Origin: Ophiodon elongatus | Lineage: Eukaryota; Chordata; Actinopteri; Perciformes; Hexagrammidae | NCBI GenBank assembly: GCA_016806645.1 | Contig: JACSYO010000503.1 | Location: 1,611,001 to 1,675,000, forward strand | Direction: 5' to 3' | DNA: 64,000 bases | Shown here: in pieces, positions 1-64,000 of the stretch | Numbering within the stretch: the first letter of the stretch is position 1 | Layout of the letters: every line of letters begins with the position of its first letter | Made by a program: the position numbers and the translations under genes | The notes under the pieces: generated by a model | Seen by the model: the letters and a program-made list of their open reading frames with translations, nothing else | What the model was told of the DNA's origin: nothing | Database searches by the model: none

Positions 1-479
1 AGGAACTGAATTTCACCCCGGTTCCTTCGGTACAGGTTCAGTGTCCAACGTCTTAAAAAGGTTTCTGGTAAACATTCTGAATGAATAGAGCCGTCACCAT
101 CATAAAACCTCAAAACTCAAAATTCAAAACAAAGAAGACTTTGGTCAGAGAAGATAATTTATCCTATAGTTAGGTGGACAGCAACAGAGCAAGAAACAGA
201 CCTTGAGCAATGAAGGCCCACCAGGGTCAGTGTGCCGATAGTCCGGTTTGGGGAGGGAGAAGCCTGAGAAACTCCACAGCGCTGCATCCTTCCACTGTGA
301 GATGGTAGATTTAAAAATAAATAAAAAATAAGACAGGGACAGGCGGTATCAATACAGATTCCAAAAAATACACCACATCTTTGAGCAGAAATCAGGGATG
401 TTCATTTGTCTTATCCCTCAAACAGATAAAATAATTGAACACAAAATAAACTAATTATAGAAATAACGGTACAGTTTAG

Positions 480-960
480 TATTCTCAAATAAAACAGTGG
501 AATAATAGTCTTAATGATACAATATTGGTTTTAATTGGAGTCCCACCATAAGAGCCTATTGCAAACTTGTTCTTAATGTTACTTAAACAAACTTGTGTCG
601 TGTCATGTTATGGTGTACACATACAGACTATGTACAGAACACACGCTTATAATAAAGGTGGAAGGGTTGAGTCAGATGGCCCCTGTGCACACAGTGTGTC
701 CTCACGTTGGGTCGGATCGGGGTATTGATGCCACTGCATCAAACACCCCGACTGATTAGTGCAACTCATCACTCTCACACCCACCACCTACGCTGACTTT
801 CCAGATGTGTTGGGAGACACCATCATGCCTGCTGGGTTTGTGTTTACCTTGTGTTCCCATTTCGGATCGACAGGAGGCTCCATTCAACGTGAGGACTTCA
901 TCACAGTTAGCAGCAATTCCTGCATGAGACAAAACCATTCAAACCATTTCAAAGTCAGAA
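480..960. repeat. direct repeat unit 1 of a triplicated locus
   Basis: Leftmost copy. The core from about 645 to 830 is nearly identical to units 2 and 3; the right part (850-960) is more diverged. Confidence 0.85.
848..919 (-). other. exon-like segment in repeat unit 1
   Basis: 72 bp between acceptor CATGCAG and donor CAAG|GTAAACAC on the minus strand. Splice-site sequences are kept although the interior has diverged. The frame that is open here is shifted by one base relative to unit 2. Confidence 0.3.
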
Positions 961-1029
961 CACAAGACACAAACTAAAGCTAAGTCACCAATGTCTTTTT
1001 GTGCTGGTTACAACAGTTTGTCAACTTCC

Positions 1030-1640
1030 CATAACAGACATATTTTCAAGTATGATAATATCATACAAAAATCTGTACTCTTGATATAATATTGATTTAA
1101 TCAGTAGAACCCCCTCATGAAATCTCAGACCTAATTCACATTACAATTTAAGGCAAACTCTCCAACAAAGTGGAGGAAAAAAAAAAATCCCATTTTCTTT
1201 GCAAATTAATCTCACGCTACTAAAACAAATGTGTGTAATGTTATGGTTTACACATACATAATATATACAGAATACATGCTTATAAAAGGTGGAAGGGTTG
1301 AGTCAGATGGCCCCTGTGCACACAGTGTGTCCTCAGGTTGGATCGGATCGGGGTATTGATGCCACTGCATCAAACACCCCGACTGATTAGTGCAACTCAT
1401 CACTCTCACACCCACCACCCACGCTGACTTTCCAGATGTGTTGGGAGACACCATCATGCCTGCTGGGTTTGTGTTTACCTTCTGCTCAAAAAGGTAGCTC
1501 CATCCAGTCTCATCTCGCTGCGATGTGAGGACTTCATGACAGTTAGCAGCAAATTCCTGTGCAGAAAAAAACATGCAAACCCAGCAGGTTAGCTTTAGCC
1601 ATGCACAGGACGTGGTCAATCTCGGTTACCCAACCAGTCG
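1030..1640. repeat. direct repeat unit 2 of a triplicated locus
   Basis: Middle copy. It shares with unit 3 the sequence around TCAAGTATGATAATA, the CTCAGACCTAATTCACATTA block and the whole 1280-1620 core, including GCAGGTTAGCTTTAGCCATG, which unit 1 has lost or diverged. Confidence 0.9.
1479..1556 (-). other. exon-like segment in repeat unit 2
   Basis: 78 bp between acceptor CTGCACAG and donor AAG|GTAAACAC, open for 26 codons in phase 0 (EFAANCHEVLTSQRDETGW at the start). I do not recognise the peptide. The same boundaries occur in units 1 and 3. Confidence 0.35.
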
Positions 1641-2069
1641 CGCAAAACACAAAATGTTACAATAACTATTTTTCTTAAACTTTGCAAACGAACAGTAACT
1701 CTGGTTGAAACAAAAGGCCAATGATGACTAGCTGAGATAACGTAATGTTAGCTTACCCATTAGCCGGTTAGCCAAGTTTCTCAAAAATAAATGTATTAAT
1801 AAAACACATTGTTGTGAGTTTCCAGACATTTAGTACTCAATACTTGCACTACAAATGTCAACATGGCAGCTGTCAGTGATATTAGTATAAAATAGTCCAG
1901 ACATATGGTGGATTATCCCATTAAATCAATTAAATGCATATATATTCCTAATGAAGTCATGGGTTTCCTGGATTTATGATATTTCTGTTTATCTTAGACT
2001 TCATAGTCTGAACTCAAGATGACAACTAAATCTAAAGTTACTGATGGTGACTGATGCTGGTTTACATCC

Positions 2070-2700
2070 GATAACAGACGTATTTTCAAGTATGATAATA
2101 CAAATCATACAAAAATCAGTATTAGTGATAAAATATAGATTTAATCAGTAGAGCCCTGTCATGCAATCTCAGACCTAATTCACATTAACAGTGGAGAGAA
2201 AACGTTAGCTGTTAAAATCATATGTTTTGGGCTAATAAAGCAATTTAATCTCATTCTATTTAAACAAGCTCATGTCATGGTGTGCAGACATAATACAGAT
2301 GGAGCACATGTTATTACGCTTATAATAAAGGTGGAAGGGTTGAGTCAGATGGCCCCTGTGCACACAGTGTGTCCTCAGGTTGGATCGGATCGGGGTATTG
2401 ATGCCACTGCATCAAACACCCCGACTGATTAGTGCAACTCATCACTCTCACACCCAAAACCACTTTAATGTGCCATAGTCACTTTCCAGATGTGTTGGGA
2501 GACACCGTCGTGCCTGCCGGGTTTGTGTTTACCTTGTGTTTCCTATTCTGCTAAAAAAGATAGCTCCACCCAGTCTCATCTCGCTGCAATGTGAGGACTT
2601 CATGACAGTTAGCAGCAATTCCTGTGTGCGAGAAAAACCATGCAAACCCAGCAGGTTAGCTTTAGCCATGCACAAAACGTGGTCAGTCTCAGCTAACGTT
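2070..2700. repeat. direct repeat unit 3 of a triplicated locus
   Basis: Shares long near-identical blocks with 1030-1640 and 480-960: the stretch from GGTGGAAGGGTTGAGTCAG through the ATCACTCTCACACCC block, the GATGTGTTGGGAGACACC block and the GAGGACTTCAT block. Flanking sequence around 2084-2187 also matches 1046-1143, so the duplicated unit exceeds 500 bp. Confidence 0.9.
2533..2621 (-). other. exon-like segment in repeat unit 3
   Basis: On the minus strand an acceptor CGCACACAG precedes GAATTGCTGCTAAC and a donor AAG|GTAAACAC follows, defining 89 bp. The frame that is open in unit 2 is broken here by TAG. It may be an untranslated exon or a decayed copy. Confidence 0.3.
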
Positions 2701-2967
2701 AGCTTACCCGTCGTGAACAACGCAAATGTAAAATAAGTAAACTGGCCTTTGTGGCATCGAAGGAAACTGTAACCGTTGGCTACCAATACTTAGTTTATCG
2801 TCAACATTATAAACAAACAGTAACGCCGGTTGGAACAAAAGCAAATATCGACTGACGTTAGCCGAGCTAGCTTAAACAGTAGCATCGAACATCCGCTTCA
2901 GTTTCTCAAAAACGACCGTTCTTCCTTTAACAAAACGGTCAAACAAAAGCCCACAACACAAACTCAC

Positions 2968-3060
2968 AAGGAGCAGCCGATGTAAGTTATCTTAGTGGTC
3001 CTTTCCGTCGTCGTTATAGATTTTACTGGCGCTAGCTGTGTAGCACAACCGTTTTTCTTC
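2968..3060 (-). other. putative non-coding first exon of the neighbouring gene
   Basis: Just downstream of the paired CCAAT boxes the minus strand reads GGCTGCTCCTT then GTGAGTTTG, a strong donor with its junction at 2967/2968. The right end (transcription start) is an estimate. No start codon with a sustained frame was found in it. Confidence 0.35.
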
Positions 3061-3140
3061 TTGAAATATGTGCCTTTGGTGACGCTCGTCGCTGATTGGC
3101 TCAAACGCCGGACGGTGGTGGACGTTCATTGGACAGTTGA
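3060..3140 (-). promoter_or_regulatory. CCAAT-box promoter of a neighbouring minus-strand gene
   Basis: Two CCAAT boxes in minus orientation (ATTGG at 3095-3099 and 3128-3132) are spaced 33 bp, a spacing common in NF-Y-driven TATA-less promoters. CpGs are locally enriched, and an ETS-like CCGGAAAC (minus strand) lies near 3148-3155. It would fire leftward, away from lrp4. In mammals the gene next to the LRP4 3' end on the same strand is CKAP5, as I recall; no CKAP5 coding sequence is visible here. Confidence 0.5.
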
Positions 3141-3596
3141 ACACCTGTTTCCGGTTGAACCACAAGTTGTGTAGCTACCACCTGTCACATGTCTCTCTCT
3201 CTCTCTGTCTCTATATATATATATATATACTATTTAGTATAGTATAGTATATATACTATAAATCCTTGATCACCTCACTCACATGCCATGCTGTTGTGCT
3301 AAATACTGGGCAGAGGTCTCGTGATGAGAGTGTATCTAATGTAATGTGTATATATATATATATGCCTGAAACTTATCACACTTAATATTAAAAATGTACG
3401 TACCTGACTCCTTTTCTCCTACTAAAACTACCAACATTGTTATACTGTAATTACTATTTTGTCTGTTTTCCTTGAGAAGGGATCCCTCCTCTGTTGCTTG
3501 ACTTGGCTTCATGCCTCCAAAACCCAGACTCTGATTAAATCTCTGCTCCCTTCACTATTTCTGTAAATATCTACAGAATCCGACCTCTGATTTTCT

Positions 3597-6283
3597 TTTA
3601 TTGCTATATGTTGATTGTGTCTGAAGGCATTTATCTGTGTGCATAGACGAGTGAGCCAAATGTTTTCATTGAAATGCAAATGCAATTTTATATTAAAAGA
3701 TAGCAAAGGGATCATTCACTATATCACACAACACAGCTTGTTAGTACTGCCATGGAAATACATATACAGTCTTTTCATATTTACACATCAAGTGACAACC
3801 AAACAGAAATCATAAATACCTCTTTTTGTTAACTTTACAACAGCTATACGCAACCAGTATTTCATAAAGATAAAAGAGCACTATTAAATAACTGGCATCT
3901 TCCCTATCATTTACAAGGCTTGGAAACACAGTGGTTAAAATAATCCAGCGGGAAAAAAAAGAAAAAAAAAAAGAAATGTCTTCTCCAGTGAGTAAAATTA
4001 GTCTAAAAACGCTCATGAAATCCCTTTGTACAAAAGACTATACAACTTAATCAACACAATATCTTCAACAGAAATGTTTGCTTGTATCCGCATGATAAAA
4101 TCTGTACAGTTTTTCGCATTCCTGCAGCAGAGTTGGAGGGACTGTGAGCCGGGATGATTGGTTACTGGGTCGCTGTGATGCTCTGCGGGCCTACCGTCAA
4201 CCAACCGCCAAGAGACCGGAGTTATGTAGCTGCCAAGACCCTCTTTCATTGGCCTCAGTGCTTCGTCTAGCAGCAAATCAGCACGTGGCTGAGCTTGTAG
4301 CAGATACTTCAAAAATACATGGTTCTATAAAGTCTAACCGATATATTTGTCAATATAGCAATATAATATTTCCTCGTACCGTTTCTCCAACGACAGACAG
4401 AACGGCACTCTAAAAAGTTAAAGCAATGCATAATATCTTTACTTGTATTAAATTCATTTTTTTTTTTCAGTAAGTTGTCAGTGATACATTTCTAAACTAT
4501 AACCCTCACAGTCTGATGGGGTCAGACGTGCACAGTGTTCCTAAGTTACCCATTCGTTCTACTGAGACTGTGGCAGACCCTGCAAAGAGTCGATGGATCA
4601 AAAAAAAAAAAAAAAAGGTACAAATGTTCTCGTTTGCCTCTAGCAGTGTTTCGCCATGCAGATACTTTTGGTTGTAGGTGCCAGGTTTTCGATATATTCA
4701 CCTCTGAAACTTCGCCCTGCCTCAAACACAATAGAGAGCCGACGTGGAGCTGCAACTTTTGTGATCATGTTCCAGAATTAAGGGAAAAATCTAATAAAAG
4801 AAAAGAGAAATCACACTGACATTTGTAGCGACGTAAATATCTAAAAATCGAACCCCACGACATAACCGTTCTCAACAGTTCAGTCAATCTGTTAAAACTG
4901 GGATTTTTCATATTGCGGTTTATCTAATATTTACACTTGTAAGCAGCCTTTAATCTGTTGTCCGTGGCGTAAGAATGGACAGGGAGGGCTGAATGACATA
5001 TACATCTTTTTAGGTAGCTAAGGTTACGTTGGAGAGGTGACATTAGTAGAGAAGAGTTATTTATTTATTTAGCGCTTGAAAATTAATTGTTGTTAAAATC
5101 AAAGAGCTAAACATTCTAATTGTAAGTGCTATTGTAGGCAATCATTCACACATGTTTTACTGTTTTGCTTCTTTTTTTTTTAGAAAGACCAATGAGGGAA
5201 ACACTAAATGAGAATTTGCTTTGAGAGAATAAATCCCCCAAAAAATAAATTAATCTAGTATTTTAGGGCATCAGAAATCCCAGAGACACATGTCTAAACA
5301 CCTGGGTAAATAAAACCACAACTATCTGCATGGCTGAATAGCCCCAGTGGTACATGTCTGAGAAAATACGCTTTTCTGTGATTTGGGTGACCAAACCCCG
5401 CCCCCCTCCCCGAGTTAAAAAAAAGAATGTCACGGACATTTTAAAACCTCTGATAAAAAATAATTATACAGCTGAAGGAGGAAAAAGAACGCAATGTTTG
5501 GCACTTAGGGCTGTTACTTCATCGTGGCTTCCTCTGCTCGGCCCGAGGATTAGCAATGGTTGAATTACAAGATAAAAAAAATAAAAAAAAGGGGCTTCTC
5601 TAAGATTACTCTTGCAAAGGAAGAATGGACTTCTGCGAACCAGCTGAGAGAACCGGCTGCAGAACGTCCACGCTCGACCTGTTGGAGGCTGTGAAAAAAG
5701 GAATCAGAAGCAGGGGGCGTCATCACTGAGGTGTCCCACCGGTCAGGGAAGTCAAAACGAAACAAACATCCCGTAATTAAGATACATTGCTATTGAAGTG
5801 TAAATGCTGAGAGAAGCATGGGGACTCTGTGAAGCCCCACCCTTTGGCACTGTCATAAATACAACTCGTGAATACCCGGGTCCGGTTCTAACACAACACT
5901 CTCGCCCGTTTATTTTTTTCCCCCCCGAAAGTCAGCAAACCCACTCCACAAGTACAAAAAAAAAAAAACGTTCATAAATAGAGTTCATAAAGACATGAGT
6001 GGCATTAGAGAGAGCATCGCGGCTACGTCCAGGGAGTACGTCGTTCTAGCATCGTCCACAAAAAAAAAATGTTCACAAAGAAATAAAGGTGAAGTCGTAC
6101 ACAGAGAAGCGTTCGTCGCATTGAGAGTCTGCATCCTTTAAAAAGGCTCCAGGTGACGCTCGTGTCTCTCTGTTCACTTCCTCCCCAGAGTCCTTTGCTC
6201 TCTTATTCCAGCATGCTCATTAGTTTATCATTTCTGCCTGAAGGCAGTAGCACTGAGGGTACTGTTGGAGGACTGTACTGCAT

Positions 6284-6343
<60 letters not shown>

Positions 6344-6595
6344 ACAAGTAGGACGGAGCCCCAGTTTCAGAGACAGGCGTTGTGTTTATGGGAGCTTAGT
6401 TGTGTCTAACCAGGTTCATTTGTACCGTTCCTACGAATGCAACTGTTGCTCTGCTTGTACCTTTTTTTTTTTTTTTTTTATCTTTGTGTGTTTGTACCAG
6501 CTATAAATACAGGTGTGTGTATGTGTGTTTGTGTGTGTGTGTGTGTATTAGGTAACGGAGGTTGAGGTGAAGCGTGGAGGGCAGGGGGGCCTCCC
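3597..6595 (-). other. lrp4: probable lrp4 3' UTR plus downstream intergenic sequence
   Basis: No coding region was seen between the lrp4 stop and the next promoter. The 3' end cannot be fixed from sequence alone. AATAAA hexamers on the transcript strand lie at 5909-5914, 5060-5065, 5064-5069 and 3597-3602, giving possible UTRs of about 0.7, 1.5 or 3 kb. The near part contains two TG tracts and a poly-T run, which read as CA and poly-A in the mRNA. Confidence 0.5.
6289..6342. repeat. (TG)n microsatellite in probable lrp4 3' UTR
   Basis: An uninterrupted 54-bp TG run about 250 bp past the stop codon, reading as (CA)n in the transcript. A second, shorter TG run lies at about 6511-6547 and a T homopolymer at about 6462-6479. 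Confidence 0.9.
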
Positions 6596-62446
<55,851 letters not shown>

Positions 62447-62609
62447 CTGCACAACAACGAAGAGGAAGAGGAAGAGGAAGGAGGAAGAGGAAGGAGGAAG
62501 AGAGGGTTAGTGCCAATCACACGAGTTCAGGTCGACCAACTGTAGTTTTCTTATTGGATGTCATACAAGCAAGGGGCGACTCCGCAAGGTAGAGATCATT
62601 TCCCTGTCC

Positions 62610-62654
62610 TTTACTCCCACCTTTTACTCCCACCTTTTACTCCCACCTTTTACT
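62610..62654. repeat. 13-bp TTTTACTCCCACC minisatellite
   Basis: Three to four tandem units in lrp4 intron 1. Confidence 0.88.
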
Positions 62655-63037
62655 GACTGATGGTGAGAGCGTTCAACCCGCCTCTGAACCCGGAACACCG
62701 GTCAGAAAAGGCCCGTTAGGCGGCAACGTAAACCGCCGAAAATATTCTAAATATAGAGAACACTTAAACTGATATTGATTTCTCCTTTAGGTGGCTAAAA
62801 TGTGTTTTTGCTGACGTCTTTCTTTCATTTAGCAGCATTTCCTGAGCTGCTTCCCACCACGCCGGCCTCTCCGTCAGCGCTCCAACGCGCCGTGTTCTGT
62901 AAACAGCGGCCCGATGCGCTCCGCGCTGCGGCGCCATGTTGAAATGAGACTTCACAATCCCCTCAGAGGGCTATAAAACACAGCCCATCTTAATGTGAAT
63001 GGTTTTCATTAACTGAACCTCTAAAACATATGTGTCT

Positions 63038-63040
<3 letters not shown>

Positions 63041-63098
<58 letters not shown>
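63041..63098. repeat. (GA)n microsatellite
   Basis: Uninterrupted run in lrp4 intron 1. Confidence 0.93.
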
Positions 63099-63101
<3 letters not shown>

Positions 63102-64000
63102 CACGGCCGTTAGTGGGACAGCAGTTATGTTATGTTTTTTTAGCTTCTCAGGGTCAGGTGGTTTAATAAATTTGTAAATTTGAATGTCCAGTTAAGATGC
63201 TATGTGATAAGTAGGCCGAGAGTCTTTTAAAAGAAAACCAAGTGATTTATTTAGTAGATTCTAATCTATAATAATAATAATTATCGATATGACTGACACC
63301 TGATAAATGAGATTTGGGAGTTCAAAAATAACGTGTTCTTGAATGTTGCCACTTTACCTGTCTGACAGAAAACAAAAGGTGCCACTCAAAACCTTTATTT
63401 CCAAGGTAGAACGTTATCTCGTATTTCTTTTCAGTTTAAGTTCAGTGTGTTAACTGTTGGGATACGGCCTATTCTCATTCATTGCCACCACACATTCTTT
63501 ATTTCCACTACGATATGTAATCTCTCACTGGGCAAACCCTTCTCAGTAGTTACAACTGTCCACGTGCTGTGAGCAGTTAGCCAAAGACTAAATCACTTTT
63601 ACTTTTCCACTTAGAGGCCCGAGAGTTAAATCCAGAAAATCTGAAGAAAAAGAGCAAAGATTAGAGCCAAGTCTGGGGGGGAGACATGTTTTTCTGCTTT
63701 CCTGTCCTGTTACAACAATCCACAAAATAAATGTGGGGCTTTTACTGCCCTGACCCGAGCCTCCCAGGTAGCAGAGGGACTCCTGTAAACCACTTTATAG
63801 CCAACGAAGACATCTTCAACCTCCCTCGACTGCAAATCAACTTATTTTCAATTTCAAGGAGATACAATTACATTACATGTACGAGAAAGACATGTTAGTT
63901 CTGTTCTTTAGCTTGCTGGCCCTTTTAAAAGGGCCTTGTTTCACTCACATTGTGCATATGTACACAGATAAACACGGTATCCCAAAATACACACACACAC

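Larger units (their letters stand above)
62447..64000 (-). other. lrp4: lrp4 intron 1 (partial); exon 1 not found
   Basis: No minus-strand ATG followed by a hydrophobic segment and a phase-1 donor was seen here, so exon 1 is probably beyond 64 kb. The stretch holds a GGA-rich tract near the acceptor (62458-62505), a 13-bp tandem repeat (62610-62654), a CpG-rich patch around 62860-62945 and a long (GA)n tract at 63041-63098. Confidence 0.6.

Noticed and set aside
1248..1619. 123-codon minus-strand ORF across repeat unit 2 as a protein-coding gene
   Set aside because: It reads through the exon-like donor; the equivalent frames in units 1 and 3 are broken, and I recognise no domain. Kept only as an exon-like segment.
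62764..62955. Minus-strand ORF starting in a CpG-rich patch (ATGGCGCCGCAGCG near 62937) as lrp4 exon 1
   Set aside because: The product is hydrophilic and basic, not a signal peptide, and I saw no convincing phase-1 donor.

Overview
This is vertebrate nuclear DNA, almost certainly from a ray-finned (teleost) fish. It has spliced genes with GT-AG introns, a very high density of (CA)n/(TG)n microsatellites, and fragments resembling common teleost interspersed repeats. The species cannot be named from the window.

One gene dominates: lrp4 (low-density lipoprotein receptor-related protein 4), on the minus strand from about 62.4 kb down to its stop codon at 6.6 kb. I placed 37 coding exons, which I number 2-38 because human LRP4, as I recall it, has 38 exons. 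All 36 junctions keep frame with GT-AG sites. The exons sum to 5642 bp and encode 1880 residues; human LRP4 is about 1905 including its signal peptide. Exon 1 (5' UTR and signal peptide) was not found and probably lies beyond 64 kb. Residue numbers below count from the codon split between exons 1 and 2. Domain order: eight LDLa modules (exons 2-9), two EGF modules (10-11), four YWTD beta-propellers separated by EGF modules (12-32), a last EGF module (33), a Ser/Thr/Pro-rich stalk (34-35), a transmembrane helix (36), and a cytoplasmic tail with an NPSY motif and a C-terminal ESEV PDZ ligand (37-38). LRP4 is known as the agrin co-receptor of MuSK at the neuromuscular junction and as a sclerostin/DKK1-binding modulator of Wnt signalling.

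Layout: 1-2.7 kb holds three diverged direct repeats, each with an exon-like segment readable on the minus strand. About 2.97-3.14 kb looks like a CCAAT-box promoter and non-coding first exon of a second minus-strand gene; by recalled mammalian synteny this could be ckap5, which I could not confirm. About 3.2-6.6 kb is lrp4 3' UTR and intergenic sequence. 6.6-33.7 kb holds exons 38-7 with mostly short introns. 33.7-62.4 kb holds exons 6-2 in long introns rich in microsatellites, and 62.4-64 kb is part of intron 1. Introns 32 and 33 each carry a MITE-like element with terminal inverted repeats.

I found no novel protein-coding system. The observations most worth following are the triplicated exon-like cassette beside the neighbouring promoter and the TG/CA microsatellites that abut several lrp4 splice sites.
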